A stretch of 64,000 nt of DNA from positions 31,237,528-31,301,527 of the forward strand of contig NC_091142.1 of the NCBI RefSeq assembly GCF_041381155.1, in the 5' to 3' direction. Below the pieces are notes generated by a model, which saw only the letters and a program-made list of their open reading frames with translations, searched no databases and was not told the origin of the DNA. Made by a program: the position numbers and the translations under genes. Positions within the stretch are counted from its first letter, which is position 1, and every line of letters starts with the position of its first letter. The stretch comes from Argopecten irradians. Its lineage: Eukaryota; Mollusca; Bivalvia; Pectinida; Pectinidae. This document shows positions 15,001 to 22,586 of this stretch, in pieces.

Positions 15001-18000
15001 ATTTTCATAAAAGTCACTAACCTCATTTAATATTTCAACCTGATCAGTGATAAATTCGCCATTTTCCTTCTGGATGTTAGGAATTATTTTAGAAGTAAAG
15101 TTTCTGTTTTCTAGGTTAAGAAAATAAGAAGTTGGTTTTTCTCCCTCATGAACCCATTTTGCTTTAGATCTAATGAGACTTCCTCTTATCCTTTTTGCTC
15201 TACTATCCTCTAACTCTTTCTTCAGACGAGTTAATTTTACAAGATCAATATTAGTTTGTGCTTCTAGTATCAAAATTTCCTTCTTTAACTTTTCTTCTTG
15301 TTGACTTCTTTGTTTTTTCTTGAATGATGCATAAGAGATAGATTTTCCTCTAATTTCCATTAGTAATGTTTCAAGGAATAATTGATCATTTATCATAAAC
15401 TGTAAGTCATCCTCAGGAATGTTTTCAATTGTGTCAATATTATAAACAGGTAAACAATATTGTCGTTTTGTATCTTTGATGCAAGTTTTTTACTATTTCA
15501 GTATAAGATGTATCATTGAGTAGGGAATTATTTAATTTCCATAGTCCTTTTCCTTTCCTAAATTCATTTACTGACAGGGATATTATAGGGGTAGAATGAT
15601 CAGATTTGTAGCCTGGTTCAATTTTTGATTTATTTACACTTGATAGCAAAGATTCAGAAACAAGAAAAAAGTCCAATCTGGCTTGTTTTACAGGATTAAC
15701 CCTACGCCAAGTATATCGTCTAATATCAGGGTGGTGTTCTCTAAAAATATCAATAAGATTATTGTTTTCTATTATTTCAAGAACCTTATTCCTCGCTGCA
15801 GGATTATTTACATGTTTATAGTTACTATCATAGTCTACCGACGGGTTCAAAACAAGATTAAAATCACCACAAATTATAATATGGTCATTGTTAAAATCAT
15901 GTATGGTTTCTTGTATTACATCATAAAAATCTGGAGTATCTTGATTCGGGCCATAGAGTGATATTAGAGTTGTCCTTAACCCATCAATATTAATATCAAG
16001 CGCAAGACAATTGCCATTTCTATCCTTTTTCTCTCTGTGTACCTTAGATTCAAAATTGTTATTTAGTAGGATGGCAACACCACGCGAGTTTGATTTAAAA
16101 GAGCTAAAGTACGCATTATATCCCCATTCATTTCTCAAAAAGTCTTCATGTTCCTGTGTGAAATGGGTATCTTGTAAACAAAAAATACTGTATCTTTTAT
16201 CTTTCAAATATGAGAAAACGTCTTTTCTTTTGAACTTCTCACCTAAACCCTGACAATTTGCTGATAGAACATTGATTTCATTCATAGGTTATGAGATAAC
16301 CTGAAAAAAAATATATCAAACGAGAGAAAGCGGCAGTGACATCCAACACAGGGCAAGTAACGGAAACAAACGGGAGAGAAAGAATAAGAAGAAGAAAAAG
16401 GAAAATAAAGAAAACATGTAAAAAGTTTTCATTTAGGTCAAATCAATCAAAAGACAACCATTCAACTTACACGCCCAGTCTAGGAACAGTTGCATTGTGC
16501 GAATATATAGATTTCTAATATGCACTTCAGTACTTGCTATGAAATAAAACCGGAAATTGATAAAAACCGGAAGTACTATACTAAATGTAGACTATAATGC
16601 CTGTTGGTTTTGTCCGGAAAATAACATACCATGATCAACCACTAATAAATGTGGTGAATTGTTATTTCAGTAATATCTTTATATATGTAACATAGAAATA
16701 TGCAATACAGTTATAAGAATTAATAGAATATAAAGTATTTGGAGGTAAAGAACCCCATTAGAAAAACGAGTTAAAAAATCTGGGGTATTTTACTCACCTT
16801 ACACTATGGAATAATTTTAGATCCCAAACATCGAAAAAAAAAAAAAAAAAAAAAAAAAAAACACTTTCACGTACGCACTTACAAATGAAGAGATTTCCTA
16901 TTATTAACACAAGAAAAACCACAAAGATTGAAGTTAATATGTGATCGGTAGTCCAGGAATGATCCCCGAAATGTCCTCTACCGATATCGGAAATGGATAG
17001 CTCAACCAACTCGCGTTCGCGTGAAGTTTTCATCTCTGAGTAAGAATTCCTCAGTTAGTGGCGTGTCATATAGAAGTCTACGTTTCCTACCATCCTTGAG
17101 AATAACGAAAAGTTTTCCATCGATACTGTACGAGTTTTGCACACAGTTGACATGATACGCTTCCTTTAGTCTGTCCTGGTTATATTTGGTGAGGTCTTCA
17201 AATACAGAAATTCCCGTCCCTTTCAGGATCTTCCTTGCTCTCAAGATTTCGTGCTTTTTAGTCCTATGGGTAAACTTTACAATCACATTTCGTTTTTTTC
17301 CCGTGCACAAATTTTCCCAGTCTATGCGTTATGTCTATTTCATCACCACGTAATGCAACCTTCAATTTGGAGTTCACCAGAGATACTACTTTCTCCTTAC
17401 ATTCCTGAACAGTCTCTTTCTCTGATGTATCTTCTAGGCCGAAAATTCTGATTGAGTTCTTCCGTCCATGCTGTTCTAGGTCATTATATTTCTCTTCAGA
17501 CCATTGTTGGGATTTCTGTAGTTCGGTGTAGCGATCCTGTAACTCTGTCACAGTTTGCACCGGTAGAACTTGAGAAGAAGTTCAAAATGTGTTTTCAAGA
17601 TGGCGGCTGTGGCGGCCATTTTGAATTTCGGATCGACCCGAAAAATAACAACACTTTGTCGGGACCATGGCAGGATCATTTCATGCAAGTTTCAGCCAAA
17701 ACGCACTGGTAGAACTTGAGAAGAAGTTCAAAATGTGAAAAGTTAACGCACGGCGGACGCGGCGGACGGCGGACGGCGGACGACGCAGACGAAACATGAC
17801 GACTATAGGTCATCCTGACCCTTCGGGTCAGATGACCTAAAAAGTCAAAAGACATTCTTTGGTAACGTTATAAGCCTTTGAGTAGATATGTAGATACATG
17901 TAAGTCATTGGACTTTCTGTAGTAAAACCATTAAATTGTCTACAGAGAGTAAGGGAACTTTACCTGTAACGGTTTGAAATAAACTGAACATCTCTGTTGA

Positions 18001-19587
18001 CTGGGGATTAGATTTTATATAGAGTGAGGAATATTTACCTGTAAACATTTGAAACAAACTGAACATCTCTACTGACTGGGGATTAGATTTTCTATAGAGT
18101 GAGGAATATTTACCAGTAAACGTTTGAAACAAACTGAACATCTCTGTTGACTGGTGATTAGATTTTCTATAGAGTGAGGAATATTTACCTGTAAACGTTT
18201 GAAACAAACTGAACATCTCTGCTGACTGGGAAGCGCCAGCTGACCGATATCATCTCCCTCTAAATCCTGTTTTACTGGACTGCTGCTGTTAGAACCTTTA
18301 GGATTCTTTTTACCTTTAGTCTTGTTGTCTTTAGCCATTGTTTTTATCTTAACAGGACCATAAGTTATAGGCATGTGTATAGGGGGACGGCAATCCGGAG
18401 AGAAATCCTGTACATAGTTCTGTTTGAGCCAGCGAATCGTTAATGCAAAACGATTCCATGGACCAAGACGAAGCATCTCCGACACAATCCGAAAACGATA
18501 CAAGAAAGGTGTTTCCTTTTTCTTCTTTCCAACCAGGTGTCTAAGTCGACGGGACTTCTCTGGATTCTGCCATGCCCACTCAAACTAAGGATGACAAACA
18601 AAAAACAGTCAATTTCCTTGTGTGGATCATACCATTAAATAACATTTCTTGGAATAAAAAAAAATTACCCATATCACATGCATTCTGAAACTTTGTTTTG
18701 ACTTTACAAAGTCATATATTGTTTTCAATTTTCAATCATTTGAAACTCTGACCAACGACCAAAAATCTTATAAAAACTGTTCCAGTAAAATATCTGCCAG
18801 CACAGTTAGTAATAGTCTTCAATACCACATGACATTTGTATACATATCACAGAGTTATCTGCCCTTGTAGTAGTTATGAATTGTGTAAATTCTCACTGTT
18901 CACAAAACAATGATGTAACAATTGATAACTACCTCCAAGGGAGATAACTTTGTAATATTCAAATGAGTAGATAGGATTAGATAACCTTAGCTTCATGGAT
19001 ATCAAGATTTTACATTGTGCTTCACCAAAAAAATTAATCACAGGGCCTTAGATCATGTGTTTTCCCCACCATCTCACCCTGTGTAATGTGGTCATATGTC
19101 AAGGTGAAGACACACATCCATAATATATATACATTTTTTTAAAGAAGCTTTCAAATTATAATGTACATACCCGCAGTGCAGAGATGTCATTTGGGAATCC
19201 ATGAATAATCAGAACCATTTCCCTGGAAAATAACACAATCTTACAATATGTATGACACATATATGGTTTTAAAGTAATCAAACTAATCAACCTATTTGAA
19301 TGGTCAAATAGAGACAGTCAATCCTTATTCTATATATTTAATTGACCTTTCCTATTTGCTGTAGAGAACAGTGACTCCAGTTCAAACGTTTGATAACAAT
19401 AATTCCGTTACCATGGTCCGCGCCCGTGTGTCCTCCACGCCCCTCCAGCATGCTTGCCTTTGTTGTGTTGCTGTATTCTGCGGTTTGGGTTGACTGTATA
19501 CCCGATGTATGTTCTTCCTTTAAACTTTGGATTGACGTTATACAAGAGGTACACTCCAAAGAATCTCTCAATGGCCTGATCTGCCAT
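90..19587 (-). CDS. SLX1: SLX1 structure-specific endonuclease subunit (GIY-YIG + C-terminal RING), four exons, complete
   Basis: Exons, in coding order: 19587-19412, 19222-19171, 18584-18189, 374-90. All junctions are GT/AG and phases agree; predicted length is 302 residues (human SLX1 has 275). Residues ~9-38 carry the GIY-YIG signature: G-V-Y at 11-13, Y-I-G at 27-29 and the RR pair at 36-37, whose second Arg aligns with the catalytic one. Glu78 in the F-E-W motif aligns with the metal-binding Glu. The C-terminal zinc-binding domain has C200/C203 at the end of exon 3, then C216, H218, C221, H226, C229, C252 and C255 in exon 4, ending with the family motif LWGD-I. In known biology SLX1 is the nuclease of the SLX1-SLX4 complex, which cuts Holliday junctions and flaps in the nucleus. 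The ATG at 19587 directly precedes the conserved RFFGVYLL. The last ~25 residues match the family poorly. A 75-bp repeat sits on the exon-3 donor. Confidence 0.93.
1382..6747 (+). CDS. Uncharacterised small secreted cysteine-containing protein, five exons, nested in SLX1 intron 3
   Basis: Proposed exons: 1382-1403, 2511-2745, 3370-3515, 4798-4939, 6585-6747. All introns are GT...AG and phases (1, 2, 1, 2) join without a stop, giving 235 residues. The first ~21 residues form a convincing signal peptide only when exons 1 and 2 are joined: a short basic start, hydrophobic [10 protein letters not shown], then a cleavage-like TSG. The mature part has eight cysteines, spread over exons 2-5, enough for four disulphides, and no membrane segment. 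I recognise no family. The gene lies wholly within the last intron of SLX1, on the opposite strand. A 19-nt copy of the exon-2 donor lies 65 bp downstream of it. The phase agreement and signal peptide make a real gene likely; the function is unknown. Confidence 0.72.
2729..2812 (+). repeat. Two-copy direct repeat of an exon-2 splice donor
   Basis: The 19 nt at 2729-2747, covering the last 17 coding bases of exon 2 and the donor GT, recur exactly at 2794-2812 inside intron 2. Both copies read TATGCAG|GT, so a second donor lies 65 bp downstream of the first. Confidence 0.75.
2940..3010 (+). repeat. SINE body fragment
   Basis: Contains a stretch around 2968-3000 (GATACTCCGGTTTCCTCCCA) typical of the body of tRNA-derived SINEs in molluscs. 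No tRNA head is joined to it here, so it is a fragment in intron 2 of the nested gene. Confidence 0.4.
3823..3930 (+). mobile_element. tRNA-derived SINE head
   Basis: Starts with a tRNA-like segment (GGTCGCGGTGGCGAGTAGTT) and has a B-box-like GAGTTCGAATCCC about 60 nt downstream, the two parts of a Pol III internal promoter. It is degenerate and lies in intron 3 of the nested secreted gene. A related head fragment occurs at 26540-26575. Confidence 0.55.
4051..4180. mobile_element. Short MITE with ~22-bp terminal inverted repeats
   Basis: The left end reads GGGCCCGATTTCTCGAAACA; the right end is its near-perfect reverse complement (TTTCGAGAAATCGGGGCC). The interior is AT-rich with CTTAAGT motifs in both orientations and has no coding potential. 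It looks like a non-autonomous DNA transposon in an intron. Confidence 0.7.
5330..5514. repeat. MITE-related dispersed repeat
   Basis: About 180 bp here closely match 50835-51040 (shared core CATAGTGCCACGGA, then AAGTAAAATTAGAAGCTC and AAGAAAAATACTAA). The copy at 50702-51062 has inverted ends, so this is a truncated member of the same MITE family. Confidence 0.6.
5515..6152 (+). mobile_element. Pearl-like non-autonomous Helitron-type element with internal ~120-bp repeats
   Basis: Begins with GAGGCCAGAGGGCC and ends with a strong hairpin (AGCTCACTGGCCC / GGACCAGTTGAGCT) followed by AAT, preceded by a GGACGGAAGGATGACGGAC tract. Between them a unit of ~120 bp (TAGCGATTTA...CCCCTATT...GGTCAGAGCC) is repeated about three times. 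Hairpin end plus internal tandem core is the organisation known for bivalve pearl/CvA elements; the assignment is by architecture only. It lies in intron 4 of the nested secreted gene. Confidence 0.55.
6341..6506. mobile_element. MITE with ~30-bp imperfect inverted ends
   Basis: The left end GGCTCCAATTCCACGAACAT is an imperfect inverted match to the right end ATGTTCTTGAAACTGGGGCC, and the similarity runs on inward through AGTTAA-TTAAGG. It resembles the 4051-4180 element in type. It ends ~78 bp before exon 5 of the nested gene. Confidence 0.55.
6904..6909 (+). terminator. Polyadenylation signal of the nested secreted gene
   Basis: AATAAA 157 nt after the stop at 6747, giving a plausible short 3' UTR. 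Confidence 0.55.
7179..7325. repeat. 31-bp minisatellite, about 4 copies
   Basis: Unit CTTCATACTTTTACTGGGG plus TAAACTCTAA(T/G)A is repeated about four times, just downstream of the nested gene's poly(A) signal. No coding content. Confidence 0.8.
7392..9307 (+). mobile_element. Pearl-like element, composite
   Basis: Starts ACAAGAGGCCCAGAGGGC and ends with a GGACGGACGGACGACGG tract and the hairpin AGCTCACCTTGGTCC / GGACCAAGGTGAGCT, with ~120-150-bp internal repeats at 7590-7990 (CCATTGCATTATG recurs). The middle (about 8000-9170) is unrelated sequence, including a long palindrome at 8017, and is probably a later insertion. No gene seen. Confidence 0.45.
8017..8165. repeat. Long near-perfect palindrome (~71-bp arms)
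   Basis: The left arm beginning ATTGAACAGTGTTTTGATTG is the reverse complement of the right arm ending CACTGTTCAAT with only a few differences. The centre is GCGC-GTTA-GCGC, so the RNA or single strand would fold into a ~71-bp hairpin. It may be the fused inverted ends of a MITE. Confidence 0.85.
9529..10410 (+). mobile_element. Pearl-like element, left part (split by a LINE), ~147-bp internal units
   Basis: Starts ACAAGAGGCCAAAGGGCC and contains about five units of ~140-150 bp, each with AACTTGAGAAGAAGTTCAAA, AAGATGGCGGCTGTGGCGG and CAGGATCATTTCATGCAAG. It is interrupted at 10410 by a LINE and resumes at 17555. Apparent plus-strand reading frames here are only the repeat read in different frames. 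Confidence 0.65.
11465..16285 (-). pseudogene. LINE ORF2 remnant: AP-type endonuclease, reverse transcriptase, C-terminal domain
   Basis: Starts at an ATG at 16285. The endonuclease (16285-15440) shows SANCQGL, LQDTH (Asp where L1 elements usually have Glu), GDFN and SDHSTP. The reverse transcriptase (15396-13993) shows [40 protein letters not shown] and YADDTG. Thumb and C-terminal parts follow at 13942-13217 and 12203-11465, the latter with a C-x2-C...H...C knuckle ([18 protein letters not shown]). At least three frame changes, plus a MITE insertion at 12208-13212, show it is dead. Confidence 0.9.
12208..13212. mobile_element. 1-kb non-autonomous transposon with TTAA duplication inside the LINE
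   Basis: Flanked by TTAA at 12204-12207 and 13213-13216. The ends are inverted: GGATGTACACCTCTGAG on the left against GGATGTATTCTTCTGAG read from the right. With one TTAA removed the LINE protein reads straight through. TTAA targeting is known for piggyBac and Kolobok elements; which one applies is open. No transposase is visible. Confidence 0.85.
17002..17554 (-). pseudogene. LINE ORF1 remnant (coiled coil + RRM-like nucleic-acid-binding domain)
   Basis: The 5' end is cut off inside a Gln/Glu-rich coiled coil. The segment around [10 protein letters not shown] is the typical start of the RRM of L1-type ORF1 proteins, and the C-terminal half carries [16 protein letters not shown] and [15 protein letters not shown]-type residues. 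One reading-frame change near 17300 separates the two halves. Family role: RNA chaperone of the retrotransposition particle. It is not functional here. Confidence 0.8.
17555..17837 (+). mobile_element. Pearl-like element, right part after the LINE
   Basis: Continues the same ~147-bp unit after the LINE, then a CGGCGGACGGCGGACG tract and a terminal hairpin (GGTCATCCTGACCC / GGGTCAGATGACC). The first 15 bases duplicate 10396-10410, marking the LINE target site. Confidence 0.65.
17936..18235 (-). repeat. 75-bp tandem repeat (4 units) spanning the SLX1 exon-3/intron-3 junction
   Basis: Units start at 75-bp spacing (shared marker TGAACATCTCT at 17985, 18060, 18135, 18210 on the plus strand). On the minus strand each unit holds the last ~39 nt of SLX1 exon 3 (the CSVCFKRL codons), the donor, and ~36 nt of intron. 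The exon-adjacent unit reads TTACAG|GTAAAT and the next TTACTG|GTAAAT. The most distal unit is the most diverged. The 75-bp length keeps the reading frame. Confidence 0.92.
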
Positions 19588-19918
19588 CCTGGTTCATCAA
19601 CATCTTCGCGAGTATTTCACATGTAGAACTCCTTGACCTTCCATTTTGTGTAACCTCTGTTAGATAAAACATCCATTCTGTATGTTTCTGAAACACAAAT
19701 GGAACTAATTTATGTCCTGATAAACTCAGGAAAACATATCCCAATACCCAAGTACCAACTACCACAGTACAGAGCAATAAAAACGTCCCAGTACAGGTAC
19801 ACAATACACAGGGAAACCAGCTTAATTAGTTTGCTTACCCTGTACATACATTTTTATTTAGATAGGTATTTACATCCACCACTACAAATACCTGTATACA
19901 AATTAAGTTATATTAGTG

Positions 19919-20760
19919 TAACAGGGTGAGAGTAGTGTGCAGCCAGTCAGTCTCGAACCCACGCCACGGACTTACTGGTCTACCGCTCTACTGACTGAGC
20001 TAATAGGAAATCATCCATAGCACTAAGCTAGAAGGTTCTCTCTCCAAAGAAGCCTCTAATACTTCCAGTTAGAGTGGTCTACTGCATCAAATGTACCAAG
20101 GCGAGAGTAGTTTGACTAGGCTCCAATCTGTGGCATTAATGGTCTGCTGCACTACTGACTGATGACAAAGAGAAATTCCCCCCTAGCGCAAAGCTAGAAG
20201 GTGACAGTATCACTATGTATGTATATGTACACTAATACAACTAATGTAAGGTGCCGAGGCCGGGTCCCGAACCAACAGAGCGGTCACCCATCTGCACTCA
20301 CCATGCAGTACTGCGCACAGCCACAAAAGCTAACTGATGGACTATGCGACTGAAATGGCCATATCCAGGTATCGTCACATTACCCCCTCATTGACAAGCT
20401 TCATCCCGAAGCTTTTGTTCAACCTGGCATCCTCAGCACACAAAACTGTTCTGCTGTTGTCATAGCGGTGCCGCCTCGTGACTATAACCCCAAGAGTCAC
20501 CAACCAGTACCAGGAACATTGTGCTTCTCATGCTGTCTAAGGGCACCATACAGAATGCCAGTTCACTGCCACCAAATGTAATGTGCCAAGGCCGGGGCTT
20601 TAACCAACAGAACTGTCACCCATCAAAGAATTGGACATGCTCACCGTTGCTTATAACTACGATACACAGTACCATCACTCATCTGCATAGCCACAAAAGC
20701 TAACTGATGGACTATGCGGCTGAAATGCCACTGCAACGCCTGCTAAATTAGTGATGGTGA
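19919..20760 (-). mobile_element. Cluster of tRNA-derived SINE fragments and a related direct repeat
   Basis: At 19919-20005 the minus strand reads like a tRNA head (TTAGCTCAGTCAGTAGAGC, then GTGGGTTCGAGACTG), preceded on the plus strand by GTAACAGGGTGAGAGTAG. A degenerate second copy is at 20095-20190. A further unit (CACAAAAGCTAACTGATGGA) occurs at ~20315-20360 and again at ~20690-20740. No gene. Confidence 0.5.
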
Positions 20761-21659
20761 CATATATATTATTGAATGGGAAGCTAGTCTAGATGTTGGA
20801 GACAAGGGAAAAATACACATGAATCATGATACCCCGCCAGTGAGTGACAGAAGCAGTTTTTGACAATATTGTTGTGAACAGGGTTTGGTCGAGTTGTCTT
20901 AATTATCGGAATGTAGCGGGTATTCGGGATACCTGCGGGTATCTGTGTGCATCCGATAGGTAGTTGACAGGTCCGGTAGAGGTAGTTGACAGGTCCAGTA
21001 GCACTGCATGCTTAATCTGGCTATAGCAAAGTTATAGATAGATTTGACTATATATATATCAAATCTCACTACACGTATAGTGGACAAATGAAAACCAAAG
21101 CGACATACCTGGTCATAATGTCAGCGTACGCATCGAAACTTGAATGACAAATCTTGCGAATCAACAGAACAAAATATTTTTGTCATCTAAGATAATTTTC
21201 AGTGAGTTTTTAAAAATCCATTGTTGAATTTTTTGGTACTTGCATCCATTCTTTTTTTCAAGTTTTCCATTTGAAATAAGCCACATATCTTGTTGTTTAT
21301 GAGCCAACTAAGCACTTTTTGCACATGGCCAATTTTGCAGGGATCTGCATGCTCCAAGCGCACCTGTGGCCCAAATCAGGTGGATGCTTACCTGCAGACG
21401 ACACAACAACACCATATTGGATTGATTCACTATAGTTTTGTTATTGGGGAATAGTGATGATGGATACCAGATGATTGCAACGATGGCATCTTAAAAAGTC
21501 GCCTGAAAATGAGCAAGTAGGCAAATATTATTCATATCACTGACCTATCTTTTTCATCATCTATGTTTTCATACTGCACAAGAAAAATGTGACCATACCT
21601 CACCTGTTTGTTTACATTTGTCCACTATACATGTGATGCGGGATTGGACTGGGTTGATC

Positions 21660-21770
21660 ATCAGTGACCAGGTAGCTCAGTGGGTAGAGCACTCGGCTAG
21701 TGGTCGGAGGGTCCCGGGTTCAAATCCCGGTCTGGCCACTACATTTTCTCCTCTTCTGTTACACATGTAG
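21660..21770 (+). mobile_element. tRNA-derived SINE with intact A and B boxes
   Basis: Reads AGGTAGCTCAGTGGGTAGAG (A box) and CCGGGTTCAAATCCCGG (B box in a 5-bp T stem), followed by a CTCCTCTTCTGTTACAC tail. The tail recurs next to the other copies (25990, 26280), so this is a SINE, not a tRNA gene. The acceptor stem has a mismatch and the anticodon stem is poor. Confidence 0.65.
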
Positions 21771-22554
21771 TCAAATTGGGCTATATAGTCAAATCTACAT
21801 GTAATAGCCAGATTAAGCAGTGCTAACGGACCGCCGACCTGGTTGACAAATCTTGGCAGTCTTGAATCCAGAACAAGCCAGTTAACACATGTTTTACGTA
21901 CCTATTTAGGATTGACATTGGCTATTCGTGCTTTCCATTTGCAGATACAACTGATACAAACCCGCTGTATCTGTAATGGAACGCGTTGTACCAGCCAAAC
22001 CGAACCGGTACAAGTGGTTCGTTTTCTGAAGCGGGTGCCGCCATCATAGAAAAAATCATTTGGCGGTGCCGTATCACTTTAGTGGAACTGGTATGAATCC
22101 ACAAATGGAACGCACGGCATGACTGTAGATGCCTGTACTCGCCAAGAGCCCCAGTTCCTGGTGAGTTACTCCAACAATGTTAGAGGTATAGCACTACGAG
22201 ACACATTTGATCATTGCTATGACAGTAGATGACATGTATGTTTATGCCTCTAACGTTATATTCGCCAAGAGCCACATGTACAGTTCCTGGTGAGTATAAT
22301 TTGTACTTTCAATATCAATGACCGTGTAGTTTCATGTGATATTGTGTGGCATTGCACGAGGTTTTACAAAACTATATACAAACCACACATGCCTCTTCCT
22401 TTTTAACCTGTCAGTAGCGACTCTAAATAAATATAAGTAATCATTACTAGACTAGGCCTATTGGAATGAACTTACCAAACCATAACTGGCGCTCAGCAGT
22501 TTCGTTTCGCCATCTAACAAAGCCTCTCGTGTATCATGATCCGTGAAGTTGAAA

Positions 22555-22586
22555 ACATCCAAGAAGTTCCGAAAGTCAAGATCTTG
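22555..22586 (+). repeat. 32-bp direct repeat, left copy flanking the DNA transposon
   Basis: The same 32 bases (starting ACATCCAAGAAG, ending CAAGATCTTG) occur exactly at 25277-25308 on the other side of the 2.7-kb inverted-repeat element. Such a perfect flanking repeat is expected for a target duplication, though 32 bp is very long for a cut-and-paste element. Confidence 0.85.

Larger units (their letters stand above)
10411..17554 (-). mobile_element. L1/Tx1-clade LINE, 5'-truncated and decayed, with target-site duplication
   Basis: A 15-bp target duplication (TTGCACCGGTAGAAC) lies at 10396-10410 and 17555-17569. A poly(T) at 10411-10421 marks the 3' poly(A) tail on the minus strand. Order on the minus strand: truncated ORF1, ~0.7-kb spacer with an A-tract at 16834-16861, ORF2 endonuclease, reverse transcriptase and C-terminal domain, then a long 3' UTR rich in CA repeats. 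A 1-kb MITE is inserted in ORF2. The element lies in SLX1 intron 3, in the same orientation as SLX1, and splits a pearl-like element. Confidence 0.93.

Noticed and set aside
21669-21742. True tRNA gene
   Set aside because: A and B boxes are good, but the acceptor stem has a mismatch, the anticodon stem does not pair well, and the CTGTTACAC tail recurs beside the other copies, so it is a SINE.
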